Of a stretch of 64,000 bases of DNA, positions 45,398-56,055 are shown piece by piece. A model generated the notes under the pieces. It was given only the letters and a program-made list of their open reading frames with translations. It did not search any database and was not told where the DNA came from. The stretch covers positions 1 through 64,000 of the forward strand of contig JAUTDX010002173.1 of assembly GCA_030844895.1 (NCBI GenBank), in the 5' to 3' direction. The first letter of the stretch is position 1, and every line of letters begins with the position of its first letter. A program made the translations under genes and the position numbers. The DNA comes from Ambrosia x helenae. Lineage: Eukaryota > Streptophyta > Magnoliopsida > Asterales > Asteraceae.

Positions 45398-47712
45398 CGT
45401 AATAAATTAATATAAGAATATTTAAATTTAATTACTCAACTGTAAATAAAACTTTAATGACATAGATACACCGTTTGTGAAAGGCTGTTATTTTATGTAA
45501 TTACCCTTGTAATAACTGAACTTTTGTAATCATATTACAAAAAAGTGTTGTGGGTTACCTCCCCATACCAAAGTTTACACATTATCTAACCTGTCCGTTT
45601 TGCCACCTCTATGTCAAATAATTAGCTGATGGAAAATGTTAAATGGTAAACATTTGGCATACTCTGAGGAGGTCATTAGGTCAATGGCAATGAATATCTT
45701 TTATTATCCATAATAAAAATTTAAAAGAACTTGTGTATTGCATTTTATGGATGACAGAGTTTTTGTCTTTTTGCAGCTGTGTGTTTGGAACACAAATGGA
45801 TGGGAAAAGCAAACAAGTAAACTCTTGCAAATTCCTGCAGGGCGTGTGGCTGCTCCCCTTGCTGATACGCGTGTGCAATTTCACCAAGATCAAACACATT
45901 TGCTAGCTGTACATGAAACTCAGATTGCCGTGTATGAAGCACCTAAATTGGAATCCCCTAAACAGGTCTGCTTCTTCAGTAGCTATTCAAATCTTTGGTC
46001 ACTCCTGAAGTGTTTCCATCATTTGTTTGATGTAAAATGAGAGGGTCAGACTGGTTGGGTTCGGGTCAATACAAATTGGGTTGATCCATACGCCTTTAGT
46101 TTATTTTTTAATAGTTGATGTGTCAAGTATGTTTACAAAATTATCTTACTACTAAATGACCCATAAATCTGTCAATTTGGATCGTGTTCTAACAGCTAAC
46201 TAACTTTAGAGAAATTACCTTTAAAGGAATTGGTTTGCACGAGTTAAAAGTCAACCACATATATTTGTAATGCATAAAACTTCCTAAATCGTAACCTTTA
46301 TTTAAAAAGTTGATTGATTAAGAAATTTTTTAAACTAAATACCAGCGGGAAAAATATAATTACAAAAATCATACTCTTTCGTTACTGAAATGAAACAAAT
46401 GATTTTTTTTTTCATACTATCCCAATCTACCCGTTCATAAATGAATGCATTGAAATTTCTACTCTTAGTAAGATTTCTTTAAGATTAAAGCTTGGAGGGA
46501 GAAAAATGGTGTTCTTCAAGTTTTTCCAAGAACATGTAATACTAAGTTTTAGATACTTTGTGATGGATTTCCAAGCTCCTAGGTAGTTAAATAACATATT
46601 TTAACGATGGTATAAATATTGAATATTGTTTATTTGAAATGGATTTATTTTTACTTTTTTTTGTAATCATATTTACTCATGAATTCTGATTTATTGTGAA
46701 ATAGTGGTTCCCACCGGAGACAAATGGGTTGATCACCCATGCTACTTATTCGTGTGATAGCCAGTCGATATTTGTGGGCTTTGAGGATGCAAGTGTCGGT
46801 ATTCTTACTTCATCAACACTCAGGTTGCGATGTCGGATCACTTCAAATGCTTATTTGCCAAGCAATCCAAAGTGAGTATTCTTTATATCATGCAAAGAGA
46901 CATATTTTAGACCCCTTCACATATTCTTTCATGTTTCGTTTGGTTTTAATCTATGTTATGCTAATGATTTTATTGAGTGGCAAAGTGACAGGGCCGGATA
47001 GGTTGGGTTAATAGGTCAAACACGGGTACTTGCCAGATGCTTTCGACTCAAAACACTATATTTCTGTGCTTTTAACCTGTTTGCTTCCGTCAAACCTTGT
47101 TTTTTTACCCGTTTGACTTGATAAAACATGAATTGACCAATTCATATGCTAATAGATCGAAACCGCAAATTCTACTCAACTTGGTTTCTTTTTCTAGATG
47201 TGTCAAATTGGAAGGTCAGTCGGGCTGGATAACGGGCCAAAACAGGCTGCGTAGGCCTGGAACACTTTTTTTTGTTGCCTATTTGTTCAAAAAATGTAAC
47301 CAAGAGGTGTTACTTTCAATTACAAAAGCTACACTTTTTTGCATAAAGCAATTTAGAAGGTTTTATGATTTAAAATTAGGCGCAGTAGGACTTTCAACTT
47401 GTTTTCTTTTCATTTGGTTTCTTATTTTGCCAATTTAATTTGTCAAGACAAACCATAACCCAAATCGACCCGTTCATAAACTTCTTAATGAACCTTTTCA
47501 GTTTAAGGGTGCGTCCACTTGTTATAGCTGCACATCCATCTGAGCCAGATCAATTTGCATTGGGACTTAGCGACGGTGGTGTGTGTGTGCTTGAGCCTCT
47601 GGAGTCAGAAGGCAAATGGGGCACATCACCTCCAGCCCTAGAAAATGGTGGTGCTGGTCCAAGTAGTACAACTCCAGGTGCAGCAAGTACAACTGATCAA
47701 CCACAGAGGTAA
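37744..47712 (+). CDS. TPL: TOPLESS-family transcriptional corepressor (25 coding exons)
   Basis: A nuclear Groucho/TUP1-type corepressor that binds EAR-motif repressors such as Aux/IAA proteins and recruits histone deacetylation. It starts MSSLSRELVFLILQFLDEE, a LisH domain. CTLH follows (YFEEMVTNGEWDEVEKYL), then a TPD region to about residue 210, a Pro-rich linker (residues 230-330) and two WD40 blocks up to the end (DQPQR). Exons: 37744-37823, 38023-38202, 38304-38417, 38502-38660, 38740-38923, 39009-39129, 39260-39381, 39651-39819, 39950-40059, 40199-40268, 40378-40451, 40544-40639, 40726-40821, 40912-41039, 41679-41913, 42305-42469, 42554-42655, 43191-43340, 43520-43630, 43858-44037, 44676-44804, 44897-44992, 45777-45965, 46705-46871, 47502-47712. 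All join in frame: 3,438 bp, 1,145 residues, near the usual length of about 1,130. Introns are GT-AG. The TPL/TPR1 side of the family fits best by C-terminus; the exact paralog is uncertain. Confidence 0.95.
42743..43062. mobile_element. MITE in TOPLESS intron 17
   Basis: The left end, GAGCATTTACAACCCATCCC, is roughly inverted by GAATGGGATGTGGAGTGTT at the right end. Inner CCCCATTC/GAATGGGG motifs pair as well. At about 320 bp and without coding sequence it fits a MITE. It is bracketed by a 42-bp direct duplication (42,686-42,727 and 43,091-43,132), much longer than any transposase-made duplication. It does not touch either splice site. Confidence 0.55.
45364..45400. repeat. TTA trinucleotide microsatellite in intron 22
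   Basis: About twelve uninterrupted TTA units (TTATTATTATTATTATTA...), inside the 784-bp intron between exons 22 and 23. It is likely length-variable. Confidence 0.85.
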
Positions 47713-48825
47713 TTTACGAACTTTAGGTACATCATTTTAGAGGATGGTCATCCCTTACAAGCTAGTTTTGACAACACCATTATTTAAAAAAAAAGTATGT
47801 TTAGAAACGATGTCATCGCTTTTGGTCGTTAGGTTCTGGCGTAGAAAAAGGATTTGTTATGATGGTGTAAAGTTTATGAAGATGCGAATTGTCGGTTTTA
47901 ATTTTCTTCTTTTAATTATAAAATGGAAAATGATTGTAGGCCTTTGGTAATGGCCTCGAGTTTTTCATCTATTTATATCTTTATTTTTTTTTGGTTTTCT
48001 TGTAATAACTGTTTTTTTTTTTTTTTTTTTTTTTGGTCTTTGGTAAAGAGGATGTATGATCATCAATTATATGAACAAAATAGTGACATCTTTTAATCCT
48101 CGTCAACGTGTGATTGGCCTTTCGGTTGGAACCAGAAATTTTTTCTAATGCTGTCGTCGTTTCTAGTCATTCCAAATTTATTTTAGAACAGGACATTAAC
48201 ATTTTTGGGTTGATTAGACAGTTCGATTCAGATAAGGTTTACCTTATAATTAAAACTAGTAAATAGATCTGCGCAGTATGTGCAACTGTTATGTGATCCG
48301 CAGCCGATCAAAAGGGGTTTGTTATAGCCTTAAAGTCATAGAAACACACGAAACGTAGAGTAACTCGAATGTATACCATCAGATGAAATGTATTATATTT
48401 AATGACGATGGGTTTGGTACGTAACCAAAATGCAATATACTTGCACTAACTTGTTCCACAAGTAAAGGAACGAAAGGAGTAAAGTTGAAACTTTTGAAAC
48501 TCAAGAATGTTAACAACAATTTATTTACTTAAAAAAATAGCAAAAGAAAATCATTACAGAAAATATGTTAAAAACGTATATTATATATACTACATGGGTA
48601 AAGTTGGAACATTAGAAATATAAGGGATTAAATCTTGACTTTTTCAAAGCCAAAGGATAAATTGCAATGTAATAAAACTTTAGGTTAAAACGTAGAATTG
48701 TTTTCCGCTTTTGCCATATCTTGAGTCAAATACTTAGAAAAAATGGAAAACATAACTTATACTAAAATAAACAATTATTGAGAATAATAACTTGATGGCA
48801 TAAATAAACTAAGTGCACCCGTAGT
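47713..48825 (+). other. 3' flank of the TOPLESS-family gene
   Basis: The 3' UTR should start at 47,713. A long T-run at 48,011-48,032 and AT-rich DNA follow. No poly(A) signal could be chosen with confidence. A 68-codon open frame at 47,744-47,950 lies in the likely 3' UTR and has no domain. Confidence 0.45.
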
Positions 48826-50172
48826 GGGCGTTACATGCTCTCGTTTTGGGGCGTTTTGAGCCTTCATAGCGTCGGGCACACCACCCCCCCCCCCGGCGCT
48901 ATGGAGACGTTATGGGGCATTGGGTTATGGACATGGCGAGAGTTATGCACAAGAACCTATGGAATGTGACCGTTGCATCTTGGAGCCGTTGGTTGAACGG
49001 TCAATTTTATAAAAAAATAAAAATTAATCACTTTATATATTTAACATATTATTCACACAACACTTCACACAAACATTCAAACTCTTCACACACACATTCA
49101 AACACATACCATTCAACGCACAAAGATGAATCCTTTCGGTCGAGGTTTCGGTTCTCAATCATCTGATGAGCCTAACCAACCCATTGCTCCGGGTTCGGTT
49201 CAAAACCAAGCAGGTTTTATGAACATGTTAAACCAACCCCATGGGATGGGACCCAAACACGTATAACTTCAACATGGGAGGTTTCGGGTCATCCTAAGTC
49301 TTTGGGTCTTTTCAAATGTTCGGCTCATCACAAGCTTGGCAAGAGCCAATCTCAGTTCCGGAGACCCGGGAGCTGGAGCTGGAGCAAGAGCCCGAGCGAC
49401 CAACCGGACGAGAAAGACGATCCCACAAAAAAAGAAACCGAACCCTTCGCGAAAAAAAAACAGTACAAGCATGGGATGACGAAGAGTTGTACGCGTTAGC
49501 TTGAGCGTGGATTAACGTTTCGGAGGATCCTATATTCCTATTGTTTGTAAGATATATATTTTTTGTTTTGTTATATAGTTTATACATAGTATTTTTTTCA
49601 ACGCACACATATATATTTTTTTGGTTTGTTTTCTTTAGCGAACTATCAAAATAAAGGTGAGTTTTGGAGACGAATCCGGACTATATTTTTTGGTCTCGTT
49701 GGTAGGGGAGAAGATTACTGGCCCCCAGATCCAATATCGGGCAAGTGGAGCGATATTAACACCAAACGCACAAACTTTCAAGCCATTTATCAACGCTGCC
49801 GGTACGGTTGGAAAACTGGCCAAAGCGACGAGCCATTTACACGAGGTCGCACGAACACCTAACCGGCAAAGCGTTGGAAATGTCTTTGAAACAAAAGGCC
49901 AAAATCGAGAAAAAAATATAATCTATGAGTATTTGTAACTTTTTTTTAATATTTGTATTTTTTTTAGTATTTGTAATTTTTTTTATTTAATGAACTATTA
50001 TTTGGTGTTTAATATTATTATTTAAATAAAAAACAATAATTAAGCAATGATTGCCCAATCATTTATAAAGCCCCATTGAGCCCTTTCCTACTGCACTTCT
50101 CTTTTCTTATACAGCCCCATAATACTTTATAATATTTTATTCCCCATGAAGCCCCTCACTACACATGCCCTA
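48826..50172. mobile_element. PIF/Harbinger-like element, degenerate
   Basis: The left end (GTGCACCCGTAGTGGGCGTT, about 48,813-48,832) and right end (GGGCATGTGTAGTGAGGGGC on the opposite strand, about 50,152-50,171) are imperfect inverted repeats with GGGGC/GCCCC motifs inside, as in the small MITE at 1.8-2.1 kb. The interior holds a broken Myb/SANT-like gene of the type that accompanies PIF/Harbinger transposases. The transposase itself is absent, so this is a defective derivative. Confidence 0.55.
49126..49895 (+). pseudogene. Harbinger-associated Myb/SANT-like protein remnant
   Basis: It starts MNPFGRGFGSQSSDEPNQPI. After a frameshift comes an acidic linker, then AWDDEELYALAWAWI-like residues around 49,470-49,520. 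Another break and an intron-like gap follow, then GEFWRRIRTIFF and ISGKWSDINTKRTNFQAIYQ at 49,650-49,800, and a fragment (LEMSLKQKAK) near 49,880. This order matches the NAM-associated/Myb-like protein that helps Harbinger transposases bind DNA. Multiple frameshifts and stops make it non-functional. Confidence 0.7.
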
Positions 50173-51250
50173 ATAATGTTATACAGTGAAGATTATATTA
50201 TGCAAACCTACTGAACTGAATTGAAGTGTTCTACACTTCTCCAAAACTATATCACAACTACCGTCATTAGGTAAATCCAAACACTTTCACACGCTAAAAA
50301 AACACAAAAAAAAAAAAAAAAAAAAAACTTTTTCACATTTTGAGATACAAAGAAAAAAAAAGCAACATAAGAGTCATAGGGAAATGCTACAGAAAGCCAG
50401 AGAGAAAGAGGGCAAACAGAGGTGGCTCAGATTCGGTGTAGGGTGCTCTGAAGTTCTGTATGCGACGGTAAGAAAGGTCTCAGCCAGAGCCATTTGGTTG
50501 ATTATCGGCGGCGAAGATAGTGTGAGAGTGAGATAGTCGCATCCAGTTACATAGATGTCGGAATTAACGAACCCATCTCATTCCCAACCACCACAATTCT
50601 TGTTCGTCTTTTTCACCAGTGATGGTTTCCGATCTCACGCAGAAGCTTTTCTTAAGTAACCGGTGATAAGTGTTTGGGGTTCTGATCAGGCAGAGGAGAG
50701 GTGTTCAGGTACGTTTTTCGGCAACGGATAAGCTAGGTATTTGTGGTCATTGCCAGAATAACTGGAAAAAAAAACATAACCGGTATGGCAAACAGGATAC
50801 TTGAACGGAAACCGATGAAGAGACAACCATGGTTACTATGTGTTTTAGTGTGTGAGAGAGAACAAACGGTTCACTTTTGGTGTAGAGTCTCATCGTCACC
50901 AACTTTCGTCTCGCTGTATACGTATCCGTTTGGCATTGGCTTTATCGCTGCTGCTGGCATGTAAAACGTCAAAGTTTGCTTTAACATCGCCAATAGAACT
51001 GCTCCAGAAATAGTTGATTTTGAAGGTTTTGATCAGATGTCAAAGAAAGTGGAGTTGAAACCACCATACAAACAACCACATATATGGGAAAAGAAAGGGA
51101 GTCAATAAGAGAATCAGGAAAAGATGAAGGCGTTTACAAAGTGAGATGTAAAAAGAAAAGTACAAAACTTAAGGTGTCGGTGGCGTAAAAAGCTACCAAA
51201 ATTACTTTTTAAGATAGATAGAATATGATAATCGAAAATAATTGGCAACC
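50173..51250. other. intergenic, no gene recognised
   Basis: It includes an A-rich run at about 50,297-50,326. The 73-codon open frame at 50,743-50,964 shows no domain. Phrases near 50,390-50,620 look like degenerate untranslated leader, but no splice-consistent gene can be assembled. Confidence 0.45.
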
Positions 51251-51268
51251 AATAATGAACAGGCAACA

Positions 51269-51494
51269 GCCAATAATCTCCAGCTCAGCTGGTTTGAGGT
51301 AGGGTGGGTTTTTCTTTAGGGCTTCCCATCCTGGGGGAGGTCACAGGTTTGATTCATGCACACCACAAAAAAATTCCCCGTGACGGTTTGAGCTTAGGCA
51401 AGGAGGACACCGGTGTGTGGGTAGGGATTCGAACTTGGGACCAATAGGTTAGGGTTGTACAAGGATTTCCATTGATCTAAACCTTTCAAAAAAA
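51269..51494 (+). mobile_element. tRNA-derived SINE
   Basis: An A box (CAGCTCAGCTGGTTTG, 51,281-51,296) and a B box (CAGGTTTGATTCATG, about 51,345-51,359), spaced about 60 bp, form a Pol III promoter. About 130 bp of unrelated body follows, then an A-run. The 18-bp duplication AATAATGAACAGGCAACA lies at 51,251-51,268 and 51,495-51,512 on either side, the hallmark of LINE-driven retroposition. No protein is encoded. Confidence 0.85.
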
Positions 51495-51888
51495 AATAAT
51501 GAACAGGCAACAATTCATGTCCAATAAACAAGAAAATTATAAAAGTATAAAATTAACCTCTTCGATTAGCCATCTATGAGTCAACTTCCGTCAGAATTTG
51601 TCTACGACCTATTTGTTCGTAAAATCGTGATGCTGGATTGCCGTGATGCGTTGATCAAAGTTCTTAGAGCCCTAGCTGTCATATAGTTTTTTTTTCAATG
51701 TTTGTGGTATTTGCTATTTAATTGAAGATGAACTCGATGATTAGAGTTGGCTTGTAAAAGGTTCTTTTATATATAATTAGAATTGGGCTCATTTAATTGG
51801 AAATGGTTTGGGTTTATTTAAAATTAGTAAAGCTACACTTGAGAAATGAGGTGTTATATATATCTATACTACTATATAGGGTTAGGAT

Positions 51889-53212
51889 CAAATACGCAAG
51901 ACATTTTTTTTAGTAAGGGTGAGAAGGATTGTGATCCATTGATCATATACTTGAAGGGTTAAGATTAGTTTGTTTGAAAAAAATAAATAATAAATTAGAG
52001 TAAGGGCATAAAAGGAAAACCACATTTGTTAAATTTCTCTCTCCACATGCAATGCACATGTCAATTCCCCCCATCATTTTAAAACGTCTATAACTTTTTC
52101 ATACGATATTTTTTTTCAAAAAAATTTCACCATATTAACGAGCGTTTTTTTATCTTTAATATGATTACCACATCGCTACATTAAAATTGAAAAAAAAATC
52201 GTGTTAAATGGGTTTTCTTCTCCGTTGTGTCTTCTACTCGTTCATTGTGTTATATTATGCACGTGTGCTTTATAAATATGTTATTTATGTTTTTGTAGTC
52301 TACACATGATTTAACTTTGTCCATTGTGTTTTTAGTATGCTTTTCATTGTGTTTTACGCAAATGAGTTTTGTATTTATATGTACATTGTGTTTTATTATG
52401 TTGTTTATTGTGTTTAAGTCTGTTTTTCGTTGTGTTTTAGTCTTCTGCTCATTGTGTTTTTAGTATGTCGTCCATTGTGTTTTATTAGACTGTTCATTGT
52501 GTTTTATACCATATTGTTCATTGCATATTTAATTGGTACTCATTGTGTTTTACGTTATCTCCATTGTGTCTTACGCAACTGGATTTTCAACTTTTTTTTT
52601 CAAAAGTATTCATTGTGTGTTAGTCTTCTATTCATTGTGTCCTTATTATGTCATCCATTGTGTTTTACACAACTGGGTTTTTGACCTTTTTTGAAAGGTA
52701 TTCATTGTCTTTTAGTCTTCTGTTCATTGTGTCTTAGTATGTCATCCATTGTGTCTTACGCAATTGGGTTTTCAACTTTTTTTTTTCAAAAGTATTCATT
52801 GTGTTTTAGTTTTTTATTCATTGTGTCTTTAGTATGTCGTCCATTGTGTTTTATTAGATTGTTGATTATGTTTTATACCCTATATTTAATTGGTGCTCAT
52901 TGTGTTTTGCACTCCATTGTGTCTTACGCAAATGGGTTTTTGACTTTTTTTTCGAAAGTATAACAATATGGTACTCATATTAAAGATAAAAAGACGCTCG
53001 ATTTTATGGTATAATTTTTTTTAAAAACGATGACGTATAAAAAAGTTATGGACATTTAAAAATGAAGGTGGAAATGGCATGTGACTTGCATGTGCATATT
53101 TTTTTGACCAAATTACCCCTCCCACTTGTTTAATCTTTTGACACATGTCATTTTCTAATAGCTTCTCACCCTTCTATTTTTTGTAGACTTTGTAGAATAA
53201 CCCGTAATGGGT
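51889..53212. mobile_element. inverted-repeat element with internal CATTGTGT array
   Basis: Outer arms: GGGTTAGGATCAAATACGC (from about 51,889) and, on the opposite strand, GGGTTATTCTACAAAGTC (to about 53,208), both leading into GGGTGAGAAG. Inner arms: CGAGCGTTTTTTTATC with TTTAATATGA (52,139-52,165) and its inverse (52,976-53,003). Together they form long imperfect TIR-like ends around an array of CATTGTGT-type repeats. No transposase is present. The superfamily is unclear. The left flank (TCTATACTACTATATAG) also resembles a Helitron 5' end. Confidence 0.6.
52232..52962 (+). repeat. CATTGTGT(TTTA) repeat array with higher-order units
   Basis: About twenty copies of CATTGTGTTTTA or close variants, spaced 15-40 bp. 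The second part is organised into four larger units that each end with CAACTTTTTTTTTTCAAAAGTAT-like sequence (about 52,427-52,609, 52,610-52,700, 52,701-52,795 and 52,796-52,961). Two long units (about 170-180 bp) flank two short ones (about 90 bp). Spacers are not unique and repeats are not conserved, unlike a CRISPR. Cys/Phe/Leu-rich open frames here are by-products of the repeat. Confidence 0.8.
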
Positions 53213-53472
53213 TCTGAGTATAAAAAATAATAATAATAAAAAAAATAAAAAAGGAAAACAAACAAACGAATTCACACGGTGCAGAAAAGACAAAAAAAAG
53301 TGAAAGGTTATCACCATCAACAATCAACTTCTTTCCATTCAAACCGATCATCCGTTTCACATGGCGCATCATCGACTTCCATCGTCCGTGTCATAAACAA
53401 ATGATTCATCCTATTAAATGCAATTCAATCAAGTAATTAACGTTATTCATCACCATATGAAACTGATTCAAC

Positions 53473-53669
53473 ATGATGGTTAAAACCCATATCCTCCCCT
53501 CGGTTCTCTCCCTCTCCACTTCCGTTTTCCGACCACACCTCACCGTCGACACCACCGAACAACAACCACCTCCAAACACACCCTACTCCAGTCCAATCAC
53601 CACCACCATTCGTTGTCGACCACCGCCTGCGTCTTCCCTCATGGTTTGGAATTTCGGTTATCCGAGGTA
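53473..53669 (+). CDS. possible first exon of an unidentified gene
   Basis: A 65-codon frame rich in Ser, Thr and Pro (MMVKTHILPSVLSLSTSVF...) with the composition of a plastid transit peptide. It ends at CCGAG followed by GTAATG, a plausible splice donor; the open frame then hits a stop. No further exon can be joined with confidence. A Mutator-like element begins 281 bp on, so the gene may be broken. It could equally be a gene fragment. Confidence 0.35.
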
Positions 53670-54192
53670 ATGTTATACTCTCACTTCTTGTTTGGAATTC
53701 CGATTTGGCGTTTGTTTAGATTTTTGGGGACCGCGAGATAGGGTTCCGATTCGTTTTCTTTACCGGTGGGTTAAACGTATATGTGTTGATTGTGTTGTGT
53801 GTTTGAGTTATACATTGTGTTGTGTATGTATGCGGAATTCAATGGCCATTTATTATTTTGGCTTGTTTGGATAATTCATCTTGAGTGATTATGTAAATGA
53901 CAAAAAAATTCTGCTCATATTAGAAGTTTCAGAGTACATATCTTTTGTTTGAGAAAATTACGCAATTAGTCCATGTGGTTTGCCTTTAGTTTCACCTTTA
54001 GGTATTAAGGTTTAAAAGTTTCATGTTAAGGGTTTAAGTCTAGTTTTTGTTACATAATAGAGTATTAGCACTAACGGAGGTTAATATTTAACTGAGTTTA
54101 CCCTCATGTGACAAATGGTAAACCACAAGGACCAAATGTGAAATTTAAGTGAGGCCCACCTAATAATCTAAAATAAAAAATATTCATGCTTG

Positions 54193-54263
54193 TAGTGGGG
54201 GTCGAACCCGGGTTAATGGCCGGGTAAATCCTAAAATCCAATGTTTCAACCAACTGAGCCACT
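54193..54263 (-). ncRNA. tRNA-like module in left MULE arm
   Basis: On the minus strand AAGTGGCTCAGTTGG (A box) is followed after about 35 bases by CGGGTTCGACCCC (B box). The layout matches a tRNA body, but I cannot pair a full acceptor stem, so it is called tRNA-like. A mirror copy is in the right arm at 55,001-55,070. Confidence 0.5.
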
Positions 54264-54540
54264 TGTGGTTTTAGTTTTATATTGAAACGTTGTTTTTTTT
54301 TATAAAAGCGGTTATCAGATCAAGATAATTCACAATATTAACATTATTTCGGTTCATTTATTCAGTGGAACAGACTAAAGTTAATAATATTATTTTATTT
54401 AGTATTATGAAGTTTGAACTTTTGGAAGGATATATATGAAATTTTTCTTACTTATTTTTATTTGTGCAATTCTCATTGTCATGTTAGTAAAGGCTATGCT
54501 CTTTAGTCTTTGCTAATATTCCTTTGTTGTGCTGCAACAG

Positions 54541-54600
54541 ATATCAGGCTGTCTTGGTAGCACATTGGCTGTCATGAAGAAATCATCAAAGTTTCTTCCT
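54541..54600 (+). pseudogene. captured exon-like fragment in MULE core
   Basis: Exactly 60 bp open in one frame (20 codons, with KKSSKF near its end), preceded by a T-rich stretch and GCTGCAACAG and followed by GTAAGT. Both splice signals are strong. The sequence lies between the MULE arms, so the element probably carries a piece of a host gene. I do not recognise the donor gene. A second possible acceptor (TATTACAG at about 54,891-54,898) lies further on, but the frame after it soon becomes unclear. Confidence 0.45.
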
Positions 54601-55000
54601 GTAAGTATTCAAATATACTAAATAGTAATTCTTTGTAATAGCATGCAGTTCCTTTTCAATATTTGTTGTCCGTTGAATATTTAGCCTGTGTTTAATCTTC
54701 TATTAAATAAATATATTGAATACACGCAGGTCATAGCTAGGTTGGTCAATGTGGTTTTCTGAGTACCTTTTCCTTGAGAGAAGGTGGGTTAAGGATGAAA
54801 CTACTCTAAAGGTGTTGTTACTATCAGTCTATCACACTTGTTTACTTTAGGTTATTTAGTGAGTGTGTTTTCTCATATTTTCTCTATGTGTATTACAGGC
54901 AGCCAGGCAGGTCTTCGACGCCTGAAAGACTACCCTCAACCCTTTTGCTTTCCAATCGCTTTTACAAAAAAAAACATTTCAATAATATACCAAATCAACA

Positions 55001-55070
55001 AATGGCTCAGTTGGTTGAAACATTGGATTTAAGGATTGGCCTGGCCATCAACTCGGTTCGAACCCCACTA
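55001..55070 (+). ncRNA. tRNA-like module in right MULE arm
   Basis: AATGGCTCAGTTGG (A box), then TCGGTTCGAACCCC (B box) about 40 bases later. It is the inverted counterpart of the module at 54,193-54,263, with a handful of differences. Its B box is the more canonical of the two. Confidence 0.5.
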
Positions 55071-55350
55071 CAAACATGAATATTTTTTATTTTAGATTAT
55101 TAGGTGGGCCCCACTTAAATTTCACATTTGGTCCTTGTGGTTTACCATTTGTCACATAAGGGTAAACTCAGTTAAATATTAACCTCCGTTAGTGCTAATA
55201 CCCTATTATGTAACAAAAACTAAACTTAAACCCTTAACATGAAACTTTTAAACCTTAATACCTAAAGGTGAAACTAAAGGCAAACCACAGGGACTAATTG
55301 CGTAATTTTCTCCTTTTGTTTAGTTCGTCTAAATTATTTATGCTTATGTT

Positions 55351-55896
55351 TAGGGGTGTTCATCGGGTTTGGTTTTCGGTTATCGGGTTATTCGGGTCGG
55401 GTTATTCGGGTTTTCAGTTGTAAAAATATTACCCGATAATCAATCCAATCTAGTTAAATGGTTATCGGTTATGGGGTTAATCGGGTTTGGGTTTTTTGGG
55501 TCGGGTTAAATGGTTATCGGTTTAATGGTTCGGGTGTTTGAGTTACATATTTCCAACCATTTGGGTTGCGTATTTCTGTCCATTTGGGCTACAAATACGT
55601 GTAAAATAAACAACATCATGGGCTACAATATTTAGTTACAAATTTGGCTACAAAAACACTACTCCGATATACATAAAAATATGGAAACTGGATCATTTAT
55701 TTGTTTTTGAATTATTCGGGTTATTCGGGTTAACCCGAATTATACAAAACTAATCCAAAGACCGACCCTAAAGACTATAGTCGGGGTCGGATATGCACTT
55801 AATCGGGTTCGGGTTAATCGGGTAAGGTAGTTTCTCGGTTCGGGTCACTTCGGGTTCGGTTCGGTTATTGGTTATTGGTTAAAAAGAACACCCCTA
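55351..55896. mobile_element. hAT-like MITE, GGGTTATTCGGG-rich
   Basis: Perfect 11-bp inverted termini (TAGGGGTGTTC and GAACACCCCTA) are flanked by an 8-bp duplication CTTATGTT (55,343-55,350 and 55,897-55,904). The inner flanks are full of CGGGTT/ATCGGGT motifs. The 8-bp duplication and the terminal sequence are typical of hAT elements. No transposase. It lies only about 30 bp beyond the Mutator-like element. Confidence 0.88.
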
Positions 55897-56055
55897 CTTA
55901 TGTTTAATTTTAGAGTTTGTTCATGGTTAGACATGTGCAGTTGAGGATGATCTTTGAAGATGATCCCCTTTCCTGCAAGCCCTATCAATATTTGGAATAG
56001 GAATGCCACATGTCCACCCACAACTTTGCATCGAATTTAAGCTTGAGAATCATGA

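Larger units (their letters stand above)
53951..55312. mobile_element. Mutator-like element with ~360-bp TIRs, Pack-MULE-like
   Basis: The arms 53,951-54,312 and 54,949-55,312 are inverted copies of each other, starting GAGAAAATTACGCAATTAGT, with few differences over most of their length. The 9-bp duplication CTTTTGTTT flanks them (53,942-53,950 and 55,313-55,321). Long TIRs and a 9-bp duplication are typical of MULEs. The 636-bp core has no transposase but contains an exon-like piece at 54,541-54,600, so it may have captured host sequence. Each arm also carries a tRNA-like module. Confidence 0.88.

Noticed and set aside
51281..51359. Functional tRNA gene
   Set aside because: A and B boxes are present, but the body does not fold as a tRNA. 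The A-tail and 18-bp duplication show a SINE.
52232..52962. CATTGTGT array as a CRISPR-like array
   Set aside because: Repeats are short, diverged and irregularly spaced, spacers are related to each other, and the DNA is plant nuclear.
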